NCBI RefSeq assembly: GCF_001514195.1
Contig: NZ_KQ948737.1
Coordinates: 310,001-374,000 of the forward strand
Direction of reading: 5' to 3'
Origin: Streptomyces griseorubiginosus
GTDB taxonomy: Bacteria; Actinomycetota; Actinomycetes; Streptomycetales; Streptomycetaceae
Length of the DNA stretch: 64,000 nt
Shown here: positions 17,722 through 25,132 of the stretch, piece by piece
Numbering within the stretch: the stretch's first letter is position 1
How the letters are laid out: each line of letters opens with the position of its first letter
Notes under the pieces: model-generated
Told to the model about the DNA's origin: nothing
Database searches by the model: none
The model's input: only the letters and a program-made list of their open reading frames with translations
Program-made: the position numbers and the translations under genes

Positions 17722-18501
17722 TCACGGCCTGCCGGCGGCGTCTCCACGACGGACAGCAATGGAGAGCAGCACCTTCGTGATCTCCTCGGTCAGTCGCTCC
17801 TGGTGCGCGGTGAGGAAGAAGTGGCCGCCGGGCAGGGTGTGCAGGCCGAAGGTGTCCGACGTGTGCTCGCCCCAGGCGGCGGCTTCGGCGGCGGAGACCT
17901 TCGGGTCGTCGGTGCCGGTGAACACCGTCAGCGGGCAGTCCAGGGGCGGGCCGGGCTCGTAACGGTAGTTCTCGACGATCCGGTAGTCGGCGCGGATAGC
18001 GGGCAGCACCATGCGGACGAGTTCCTCGTCGGCGAAGACCCGGTCGTCGGTGCCGCTGAGCCGGCGGATCTCCCGGAGCAGGCCGTCGTCGTCCAACTGG
18101 TGTGCGTATCCAGGCCGTTGCCGGGAGGGCGCCCTCCTTCCGGAGACGAACAGGGCGGCCGGGACGTGCCCGGCCGCCGTCAGGCCACGGGCGACCTCGA
18201 AGGCGAGCACGGCTCCCAGGCTGTGGCCGAACAGGGCGAGCGGCCGGTCGGTCCAGGGCAGCAGCTCGTCGACGACCGCGCCCGTGAGCTCGGCCAGACT
18301 GTCCACGAACGGTTCGTTACGACGGTCCTGGCGCCCGGGGTACTGCACGGCCAGCACCTCCACCCCGGCGCCCAGCAGGCTCGGCAGCCCCGCGAAGAAC
18401 GTTGCCGAGCCGCCGGCGTGGGGCAGGCAGACCAGCCGGACCGGTGCGGCGGGGCGCGGCTGGAATCGCCGTATCCACAGGGTGCTCTGGGGCTCGGTCA
18501 T
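17722..18501 (-). CDS. Type II thioesterase of the polyketide cluster
   Basis: This 259-residue alpha/beta hydrolase has the TEII hallmarks: LVCLPHAGGSATFFAGLP, the nucleophile GHSLGA (Ser94), an acidic residue in FTGTDDPK (about 198-199) and LPGGHFFL with His227. Such free-standing enzymes remove wrong or decarboxylated acyl groups from PKS carrier proteins. It is the last gene of the leftward operon, 16 bp after the dehydrogenase gene. It converges on the TerD-fusion gene with only 22 bp between the stops, which marks the left border of the cluster. Confidence 0.93.
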   Translation of the reverse strand: MTEPQSTLWIRRFQPRPAAPVRLVCLPHAGGSATFFAGLPSLLGAGVEVLAVQYPGRQDRRNEPFVDSLAELTGAVVDELLPWTDRPLALFGHSLGAVLAFEVARGLTAAGHVPAALFVSGRRAPSRQRPGYAHQLDDDGLLREIRRLSGTDDRVFADEELVRMVLPAIRADYRIVENYRYEPGPPLDCPLTVFTGTDDPKVSAAEAAAWGEHTSDTFGLHTLPGGHFFLTAHQERLTEEITKVLLSIAVRRGDAAGRP

Positions 18502-18517
18502 GAGGCTCCGTAGAGGG

Positions 18518-19390
18518 TCATCGCGCGGCCTGGGTGTCGTAGCGGTGGAAGCCCCGTCCCGACTTGCGGCCGAGCCGGCCCTCCTCGATCAGACGGTCCA
18601 GCAGGGGCGGGACGGCGTGGTGGGGGTCGCCGGTGCGGCGCTCCATCGTGCGCGCGACATCGGCGATGGTGTCGAGGCCGATGAGGTCGAGCACGGCGAG
18701 CGGGCCCATGGGGTGGCCGCAGCCGAGGGCCATGCCGCGGTCGATGTCCTCGGGGGTGGCCACGCCCGACTCGTACATGCGCACGGCGGAAAGCAGATAC
18801 GGGATGAGGAGCGCGTTGACGACGAAGCCGCAGCGGTCCTCGGCGCGGACGGTCTCCTTGCCCAGTACGTCGGTCACGAAGGTCTCGGCGTCCTGGGCGG
18901 TGCGGTCGCTGGTGTGCAGGGAGCGGATGACCTCGACCAGGGGCATGGCGGGCACCGGGTTGAAGAAGTGCAGGCCGATCACGTTGCCTGGCCTGCTGGT
19001 GGCGTTGCCGAGGTCTGTGATGGACAGACTGGAGGTCGTCGAGGCGAGCACGGCGTGGGGCTCCTCGACGGTCTTGGCGAGGGTGGTGAACAGGCGCAGC
19101 TTCGCCTCGCGGTCCTCGGGGACGGCCTCGATGACGAACTGACGATCTGCCAGCTCGTCGGTGTCGTGGCCGAATCGGGCGCGGGTCTCGGCGGCCGCCC
19201 GTTGCCGTTCGTCGAGGTGTCCCTTGGCGAGGGCGCGGTCGAGGAGCCGCAGGACCCGGGTGCGGGCGCGCTCGGCGGAGGCGGGCCCGGTGCCCAGGAC
19301 GTGGACGTCGAGTCCGCTGCGCAGGCACTCGGCGGCGATACCGGCGCCCATGGTGCCGCCCCCGACGACGCCGACCCGACGGGCGCTCAT
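18518..19390 (-). CDS. 3-hydroxyacyl-CoA (3-hydroxybutyryl-CoA) dehydrogenase
   Basis: This 290-residue protein has an N-terminal Rossmann fold, VGVVGGGTMGAGIAAECLRSG, and the catalytic HFFNPVPAMPLVEV (His141). The C-terminal dimer domain has DRCGFVVNALLIPYLLSAVRMYE and HPMGPLAVLDLIGLD. It interconverts 3-ketoacyl-CoA and 3-hydroxyacyl-CoA. Its start overlaps the KAS III stop by 4 bp (ATGA), so the two are translationally coupled. With KAS III and crotonyl-CoA carboxylase/reductase it gives most of a dedicated route to ethylmalonyl- or longer alkylmalonyl-CoA; the dehydratase step would come from elsewhere. Confidence 0.9.
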   Translation of the reverse strand: MSARRVGVVGGGTMGAGIAAECLRSGLDVHVLGTGPASAERARTRVLRLLDRALAKGHLDERQRAAAETRARFGHDTDELADRQFVIEAVPEDREAKLRLFTTLAKTVEEPHAVLASTTSSLSITDLGNATSRPGNVIGLHFFNPVPAMPLVEVIRSLHTSDRTAQDAETFVTDVLGKETVRAEDRCGFVVNALLIPYLLSAVRMYESGVATPEDIDRGMALGCGHPMGPLAVLDLIGLDTIADVARTMERRTGDPHHAVPPLLDRLIEEGRLGRKSGRGFHRYDTQAAR

Positions 19391-20493
19391 ACGGCGGCTC
19401 GCGCGGTGGCCGAGGCCAGGGCCGGTGCCGGTGCCGGTGCCGGTGCCGGTGCCGGTGCCGGTGCCGGTGCCGGTGCCGACCAGCGCAGCAGGCCCGCGGC
19501 GACGGCCATGCCGGCGCCGAATCCGGCGAGCAGCACGAGGTCGCCCGCGGCGATCAGGCCGGAGCGGTTGGCCTCGTCGAGGGCGATGGCCACGGAGGCG
19601 CTGCCGGTGTTGCCGGTGTGGTCGAGCGGAAGGTGGGTGGCGGCGGCGGTGAGACCGCAGGCGTCGACGAGTTCGGCCACCATCGTGCCGTTGGCCTGGT
19701 GCGGCATGAAGTGGTCCACGTCCGCGGCCTTGCAGTCGCACCGGTCCAGCAGGTCGGCGATGATGCCGGGGACGTTGTCGAGGACGTAGTCGCGGACCTG
19801 GCGGCCCTGCATGTGCAGGAGGTGCGCGCGGTCGGCGAGGGTCTCGGCGGAGGCGGGGCGGCGGCTGCCGCCGCCGGGCAGCCAGATCAGTTCGTGGGCG
19901 TCGCCGCCGCCCACCATGTCGAGGTCGAGGAACCCGCTCTCCTCGTCGACGGCGGCGACCACGGCGGCTCCGGCGCCGTCGCCGAACAGGACGCTGGTGG
20001 CGCGGTCCTCGAAGTCGACGAACCGCGAGTACACGTCGGTACCGATCACCAGGGCCTTGGCGGCGGGGCGCAGCGTGATCAGGGCGCGGGCCAGGGCGAG
20101 GGCGGTGACGAAGCCGGAGCAGGCGATGTTCACGTCGAAGCAGCCGGCCCGGTGTGCGCCGAGGGCGTGCTGCACCAGGGCGGCGGTGGCGGGGATGGGC
20201 GCGTCGCCGGTGGTGGTGGAGACGATGAGGTAGTCGATCTCGCCCGCGTCGAGGCCCGCCGCCTCGAGTGCGGCGCGCGAGGCGTGGACGGCGAGATCGG
20301 AGGCGGCCTCGTCGGGGGCGACGAAGCGACGGGAGACGATCTTGGTCTTGCGGGTGATCCACTCCGCGTCGGTGCGGGGGACGATCCGGGCGATGTCCTC
20401 GTTGGTGACCACGCGTTCGGGCAGGTAGGAGCCGGTCGCGAGGATGCCTATGCCACAGGGCCCGGTGCTCGCCCCAGCCGTGTCCGGATTCAT
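19387..20493 (-). CDS. KAS III (FabH-like) ketosynthase for extender-unit synthesis
   Basis: This 368-residue protein has a full KAS III set: Cys125 in NIACSGF, His265 in MPHQANG and Asn295 in HTGNTGSAS. The start GIGILATGSYLPERVVTNEDI is typical. It probably condenses a short acyl-CoA with malonyl units to give a 3-ketoacyl thioester for the next enzyme. The last 30 residues are unusual: a run of about ten Ala-Pro pairs encoded by a 6-bp repeat (19421-19478), then an Ala-rich end. ATG 20493 has GAAGGGA about 8 nt upstream; the longer frame to 20622 lacks such support. It lies between the carboxylase/reductase gene (43-bp gap) and the dehydrogenase gene (4-bp overlap). Confidence 0.9.
   Translation of the reverse strand: MNPDTAGASTGPCGIGILATGSYLPERVVTNEDIARIVPRTDAEWITRKTKIVSRRFVAPDEAASDLAVHASRAALEAAGLDAGEIDYLIVSTTTGDAPIPATAALVQHALGAHRAGCFDVNIACSGFVTALALARALITLRPAAKALVIGTDVYSRFVDFEDRATSVLFGDGAGAAVVAAVDEESGFLDLDMVGGGDAHELIWLPGGGSRRPASAETLADRAHLLHMQGRQVRDYVLDNVPGIIADLLDRCDCKAADVDHFMPHQANGTMVAELVDACGLTAAATHLPLDHTGNTGSASVAIALDEANRSGLIAAGDLVLLAGFGAGMAVAAGLLRWSAPAPAPAPAPAPAPAPAPALASATARAAV
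19421..19478. repeat. Hexanucleotide repeat (GCCGGT)n encoding an Ala-Pro tail
   Basis: Nine full copies of GCCGGT and part of a tenth lie inside the 3' end of the KAS III gene. In frame on the minus strand they encode alternating Ala and Pro. Such perfect short repeats change length by slippage, always in whole codon pairs here. Confidence 0.9.
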
Positions 20494-20536
20494 GTGCGGT
20501 TCCCTTCGGGTGTCGCGCCGCTCGCAGCCCTGTACG

Positions 20537-21892
20537 TCATCGGACGGCTGCCGGGGTGAACGGGCGCAGCGGATTGAGGGTGTCCTCGCCGATACGGGCG
20601 CGCAGTTCGGGTGCGGTGACACCGAGGCCGGGCTCGGGGGCCAGGCACAGGACGCCGACCTTGCCGATGTGCTGGTTGAGCTGGACGCGCCGGGTGGCCT
20701 CGGCGACCTCGGCCAGCGGGTGCACCTCGGAGACGACCGGGGCGATCTGGCCGCGCTCGAACAGGCGGGCGCACTCGACCATTTCCTGGAGGTTGGCGAT
20801 ATGGCTGCCGATGATCCGCTTCAGCTTCATCCACAGGTAGCGGTTGTCGAACTCGTGGTGGTATCCGGTGCTGGACCCGCAGGTGACCACGGCGCCGCCG
20901 CGTCGGACCACGAACACGGAGATGCCGAAGGTGGCGCGTCCCACGTGCTCGAAGGCGATGTGCGGGTCCGCCCCCAGCTCGCTCCGGATGATCGCGCCGA
21001 GCCGTTTGCCGGCCCTGATGGCGAGTTCGGGATCGTTGCCGGTGTCGTCCGTGATGCCGATCTCCTCGCGGTTGATCACCACATCGCAGCCGAGTCTGCG
21101 GGCGATCTCCACCTTCGACTCGGAGCCGACGACGCCCACGGCGATCCCGCCGCCGTTCTTCACCAACTGGGCGGCATACGCGCCCAGTCCGCCGGACGCG
21201 CCCCAGATCAGCACGATGTCGCCCTGCTTCATCCGGGCGCCCCGGTCGCTGACGAGCATCCGGTAGGCCGTGCCGCCGCAGACGGGGATGCTCGCACCCT
21301 CCTCCCAGGTCAAGTGGGGCGGTTTGGAGACGAGTTGGCTGGCCCGGGCGACGGCGTAGTGGGCGAGACCGCCGTAGTTGGTCTCGAAGCCCCACGCGAG
21401 CTGGTGCTCGCTGAGCATCCCGTCGGACTGGGTGGCAGGTTCCTGGTCGTCGACGTGGGCCGGGCTGACGATCACGTGGTCGCCGACGCGCCAGCGGCGC
21501 ACTCCGGTGCCCACGCGCACGATGACGCCGGAGCCGTCCGAGCCGAGGACGTGGAAGGGCTGGTCGTGCCGGGCCGCCCAACCGCCCTGACGGCCGTAGT
21601 GGCGCAGGAAGCGGAAGGTGGACAGGGGCTCGAACTTGGCGGACCAGACGGTGTTGTAGTTGACGGAGCTGGCCATGACCGCGATGAGCACCTCGTCGGG
21701 TGCCAGCTCGGGCATCGGGACCTCACCCACCCGCAGGGTGCGCCGGACGTCCTTGTCGGCGCCCTCGGGGCAGTCACGGAAGACGTCCTCGTCCTCGACC
21801 CGCAGGTGAGCAGCGGTGAAGTGGCGGGGCAGCGGGGCGCGTTGGAGTTCTTCGGGGGAGGCCCCGGACAGCACGGCATCGGACAGCGACAT
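20537..21892 (-). CDS. ccr: Crotonyl-CoA carboxylase/reductase (alkylmalonyl-CoA synthesis)
   Basis: This 451-residue medium-chain reductase is close to the Ccr family throughout: APDEVLIAVMASSVNYNTVWSAKFEPLSTFRFL, FHVLGSDGSGVIVRVG, NYGGLAHYAVARASQLVSKP and the NADPH loop IWGASGGLGAYAAQL. It then has AFEHVGRATFGISVFVVRRGGAVVTCGSSTGY and NLQEMVECARLF. Ccr enzymes reductively carboxylate 2-enoyl-CoA, giving ethylmalonyl-CoA from crotonyl-CoA or longer alkylmalonyl-CoAs. I chose ATG 21892 (GAGG about 7 nt upstream; N-terminus MSLSDAVLSG fits the family) over GTG 21910. Neighbouring KAS III and dehydrogenase genes and the unusual AT motifs of modules 3 and 5 support a precursor role. Chain-length preference cannot be read safely. 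Confidence 0.93.
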   Translation of the reverse strand: MSLSDAVLSGASPEELQRAPLPRHFTAAHLRVEDEDVFRDCPEGADKDVRRTLRVGEVPMPELAPDEVLIAVMASSVNYNTVWSAKFEPLSTFRFLRHYGRQGGWAARHDQPFHVLGSDGSGVIVRVGTGVRRWRVGDHVIVSPAHVDDQEPATQSDGMLSEHQLAWGFETNYGGLAHYAVARASQLVSKPPHLTWEEGASIPVCGGTAYRMLVSDRGARMKQGDIVLIWGASGGLGAYAAQLVKNGGGIAVGVVGSESKVEIARRLGCDVVINREEIGITDDTGNDPELAIRAGKRLGAIIRSELGADPHIAFEHVGRATFGISVFVVRRGGAVVTCGSSTGYHHEFDNRYLWMKLKRIIGSHIANLQEMVECARLFERGQIAPVVSEVHPLAEVAEATRRVQLNQHIGKVGVLCLAPEPGLGVTAPELRARIGEDTLNPLRPFTPAAVR

Positions 21893-21902
21893 CTCGGGCA
21901 CC

Positions 21903-23573
21903 TCATTCACCTTCGGGCGGTTCGATGGACAGCGCGTGCCGGAACACGTTGCGCGGGTCGTACGCAGCCTTGGCGCGCTGGAGCCGGGGGTAGTTGTCCT
22001 TGTAGTAGAAGGTCGACCACGGCACCCCCGACGTGTTCTGGGCGGGATCGGCCATGTCGGCGTCGACGTAGTTGATGTAGCAGCCGTCCCAGGTGCCGTC
22101 GGGCACAGGCACTCCCCCGGTGTCGGCGTAGACCTCGCGGTACATGCTCCGGACCCAGGAGATGTGCTGGTCGTCGGTGGCCGGGTCGACCCACCAGGCC
22201 TGGTACTGCATCTTGACGAACGAGTCGCGTTGCGGGATCGCGGTGGCGTCGGAGGCGACCGTGCCGATCTCTCCGCCGTAGGGGAAGAGGATCAGTGAGG
22301 CGCCCGGGTTGCTGTAGTCGGACGAGGTCAGATGGCGGTGGATGACCGCGGCCTGCTCGGTGGTGAAGTTGCCCTTGAGGTAGGCGGACCGGGCTTTGAC
22401 CCGGACGGCGGGGGCCGCGTAATTCGAGGTGGAGATGAAGCGGGTGGCCTGGCCCCAGGTGACCTTGGTGGGTGCGGCGGCCAGGCTGTCGCGGACGGCC
22501 TGGGCGGTGCCGGCGCCGATCGCGGTCAGGTGGTCGGCCAGGATCGCCTCGGCGTCGGGGGCGTCGGCGTCCACCTGGGTGATGAGGGTCAGGACGCCTG
22601 CCGCGATGTGGTTCAGGCCGAACAGGCTGGACAGTGCGTTCTCCGGCGCCCCGGGCGCGCTGTGGGCCTGCTGCCAGGCGCAGAAGTTGCGCAGCAGCCG
22701 CCCGAAGTCGGCCTCGTCGACGGAACTCCATGGGATGGCGACGATGTTGAGCAGGACGTGGGACGGCGGGGCGGGCAGCAGGGTGTCCGGATCGGTGCCG
22801 GTCGCGTCGGGACTGCGGAACCAATAGCGCGTCACCACACCGAAGTTGCCGCCGCCGCCTCCGGTGTGCGCCCACCACAGGTCGTGGTGCGGGTCGTTCG
22901 GATCGTTGGTCGCGACGACAGCCCTGGCCCGGCCGGCCGCGTCGACGACCACGACCTCCACGGCGTGCAGGTGGTCGACGACGAGGCCGAACTGGCGTGA
23001 CAGCAGCCCGTATCCGCCGCCGCAGGCGTGGCCGCCCATCCCCACCGAGTAGCACAGGCCACCGGGGAGGGTGACACCCCAGCCGCGGTAGAGGGTGTCG
23101 TACACGTTGAGGAGGATGGCGCCCGGCTCCACGCAGAAGGCGCGGCGGGACTCGTCGTAGAAGACCTTGTCCAGGGTCGACAGGTCGAGGACGGTCTCGA
23201 TCTCGGGGTTGTAGACGAAGTCCTCGAAGCAGCCGCCGCCGCTGCGCACCGAGAGCCGCTTGCCGTCGGTGACCGCCTCCTGGACGGCGGCGACGGCGTC
23301 CGCGGTGCTGCGGATCACCCGGATCTGCTCGGGCCGGCCGACCCAGCGTTTGTTGTAGCCGGTGGTCATGTCGTCGTAACGGCCGTCCTGCGGGGTGACG
23401 ACGATCGGGGCGCGTGTGCTGTGACCAGCGCTCGTGGTGCCCTTGCTGCTCGTGGTGTCCTCGGCGGTCGCGGCGTGTGCGGTGCCGCTCCCGCCGGCCG
23501 CCGCTGTCGTTCCTGTCACGGTCACCCCCGCGATCGCGTATTCGAGCAGTCTTCTGCGGTCCAGCTCCGGCAT
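21903..23573 (-). CDS. Exported FAD-linked oxidase (BBE/AknOx/TrdL type)
   Basis: This 556-residue protein has a twin-arginine signal (DRRRLLEYAIAG, hydrophobic core, AHA cleavage region), an FAD-binding domain (about residues 75-270) and a C-terminal berberine-bridge segment ending NYPRLQRAKAAYDPRNVFRHALSI. Relatives such as AknOx and TrdL oxidise sugar or polyketide alcohols and bind FAD through a His and a Cys. Here the Cys is present (Cys174 in GGLCYSVGMGGH), but the His position of RSGGHC is Gly114 (codon GGC). The 60-residue spacing to Cys174 equals that between the AknOx pair, so the alignment is secure. It may therefore hold FAD through Cys only. It probably acts as a late, possibly extracellular, oxidase. 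AGAGAGG supports ATG 23573. Confidence 0.88.
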   Translation of the reverse strand: MPELDRRRLLEYAIAGVTVTGTTAAAGGSGTAHAATAEDTTSSKGTTSAGHSTRAPIVVTPQDGRYDDMTTGYNKRWVGRPEQIRVIRSTADAVAAVQEAVTDGKRLSVRSGGGCFEDFVYNPEIETVLDLSTLDKVFYDESRRAFCVEPGAILLNVYDTLYRGWGVTLPGGLCYSVGMGGHACGGGYGLLSRQFGLVVDHLHAVEVVVVDAAGRARAVVATNDPNDPHHDLWWAHTGGGGGNFGVVTRYWFRSPDATGTDPDTLLPAPPSHVLLNIVAIPWSSVDEADFGRLLRNFCAWQQAHSAPGAPENALSSLFGLNHIAAGVLTLITQVDADAPDAEAILADHLTAIGAGTAQAVRDSLAAAPTKVTWGQATRFISTSNYAAPAVRVKARSAYLKGNFTTEQAAVIHRHLTSSDYSNPGASLILFPYGGEIGTVASDATAIPQRDSFVKMQYQAWWVDPATDDQHISWVRSMYREVYADTGGVPVPDGTWDGCYINYVDADMADPAQNTSGVPWSTFYYKDNYPRLQRAKAAYDPRNVFRHALSIEPPEGE

Positions 23574-23602
23574 GCGGCCTCTCTCTTCCTGGATGGTTGC
23601 GG

Positions 23603-24865
23603 TCAGCGACGCGGGCCGGCCACGGCGGGCATGCTGGTGATCGCGCTGACGAAGTTGCTGGTCACCCGGACCGGCTCACCGATCTCGAAGTCCGGTACAC
23701 GGCGCAGGAGTTCGCCGAGCAGCATGCGCAGTTCCATCCGGGCCAGGACGCTGCCGAGGCAGTGGTGCGGCCCGCCGCCGCCGAAGCTGATGTGCCGGTT
23801 GGGGGTGCGGGCGAGGTCGAGGGTGTTCGGGTCGGTGAAGACGCGTTCGTCGCGGTTGCCCGACGGGTAGAACAGGGCGACCTTGTCACCGGCGCTGATC
23901 TTCTGGCCGTTCAGCTCGGTGTCGCGGCTTGCGGTGCGGCGCAGAGTGAGGACGGGGGTCGCCCAGCGCAGCAGTTCCTCCACGGCCTTGCCGGAGCGGG
24001 CGTCGAAGTCGGCGGCGAGCAGGGCGCGTTGGGCGGGAAAGTCGGAGAGCGCCTTGCCGGCGTGGCTGATGGTCTGCCGGGGGGTGTCGAAGCCCGCGCC
24101 GATGAGCAGCAGGAAGAAGGCGCTGATCTCGGCGTCGGTCAGGCCCTCGCCGTCGACCCTGGCCTGCACGAGGTCGGTCATCACGTCGTCCTGCGGATCG
24201 GCGCGGCGGGCCTTGGCCATCTCCACGGCGGTGCCGGACACCAGGCCGACGACCTCGTTGACCAACTCGGCGCGGTCCTTGCCGAGTTTCTCCGCCTCGT
24301 CGCGGCTGGAGAGCATGATGCTGATCGCCTCGGTGAAGCGGTCGATCTCGGCCGTCTCCAGACCCAGCATGTAGGTCATCGTCCAGCGGGCCATGGGCAT
24401 CGACACCTTCGCGACGAAGTCGCATTCGCCGGCCGTCGCGAAGTCCTCGACGATGCGCTCGACTTCGGCAGCCATCGACGCGCGCATCTGCTCCATGCGG
24501 GCCGGGCTGAACGCGGACGAGACGAGACTGCGCAGCTTCAGATGGCGCGGTGCGTCCAGGGCGACGATCGACTGGGTCGCCTGGAGGATGTCGTCGGGCA
24601 GTTCCTCGAACTGCACGCCCTTGCTGGAGATGTAAAGGTCGGGTTGGCTGCTGACGGCGACGATGTCGGCGTGCCGGACCACGGCCCAGAATCCGTCGTC
24701 GGGCGGGGTGGGCAGCAGGCTTCCCTCGGGTGCCTTGTGCCAGGAGACCGGGCGGGTGTCGCGCAGGGTCCGGAAGGTGTCGTCCCAGGCGGCGGGGGGC
24801 TGCGACCAGAACTGGATGGACGATATGTCGGCGGTGTCGAACTGCCGGGACGCGGCGGTTGCCAA
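23603..24865 (-). CDS. Cytochrome P450 (first gene of the leftward operon)
   Basis: This 420-residue P450 has an I-helix LLLIGAGFDTPRQT, an ExxR motif in VEELLR, and a haem loop FGGGGPHHCLG with Cys369. It probably hydroxylates the polyketide or an intermediate. I start it at TTG 24865 because AGGAGG (24876-24871) sits 5 nt upstream and the protein then begins like related P450s (ATAASRQFDTADISS). The GTG at 24904 adds 13 residues but has no ribosome site and would leave only about 15 nt after the predicted transcription start. The heptamer-repeat promoter at 24926-24981 lies just upstream. Confidence 0.92.
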   Translation of the reverse strand: MATAASRQFDTADISSIQFWSQPPAAWDDTFRTLRDTRPVSWHKAPEGSLLPTPPDDGFWAVVRHADIVAVSSQPDLYISSKGVQFEELPDDILQATQSIVALDAPRHLKLRSLVSSAFSPARMEQMRASMAAEVERIVEDFATAGECDFVAKVSMPMARWTMTYMLGLETAEIDRFTEAISIMLSSRDEAEKLGKDRAELVNEVVGLVSGTAVEMAKARRADPQDDVMTDLVQARVDGEGLTDAEISAFFLLLIGAGFDTPRQTISHAGKALSDFPAQRALLAADFDARSGKAVEELLRWATPVLTLRRTASRDTELNGQKISAGDKVALFYPSGNRDERVFTDPNTLDLARTPNRHISFGGGGPHHCLGSVLARMELRMLLGELLRRVPDFEIGEPVRVTSNFVSAITSMPAVAGPRR

Positions 24866-24925
24866 GGTCTCCTCCTGGGCGGGAAGCGGCACGTGTGGGG
24901 CCACGACGTGCGGACATCGCCGCCG

Positions 24926-24981
24926 AGCATGCGACGGGCCCCCTGCCGGGGCCTTGTCGGATCGCTTGCCGCTTCCTTGCG
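24926..24981 (-). promoter_or_regulatory. SARP-type promoter of the leftward P450-to-thioesterase operon
   Basis: On the minus strand four heptamers follow each other: CGCAAGG (24981-24975), GGCAAGC (24970-24964), GACAAGG (24958-24952) and GGCAGGG (24947-24941). Their starts are 11, 12 and 11 bp apart. Nine bases after the last comes CATGCT (24931-24926), a fair -10 hexamer. The same order, spacing and hexamer occur before the rightward PKS operon. SARP activators bind direct heptamer repeats at one-turn spacing just upstream of -10, so this is a strong candidate target of the adjacent regulator. Confidence 0.82.
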
Positions 24982-25132
24982 GCGGGGCGTTCGCCTGCTC
25001 GGGGGGCGCGGGCGCGCAGGCTGGTGCGGGCGCGCGGGCCGGTGCGGGCGCCTCCCTCGGGCGAGGTGCCCGGCGGTGCGGGCCCCTCCCCCGGGCGAAT
25101 GCGGCTTCGCGGCCGCCTCCTCAGGCAGCTGC

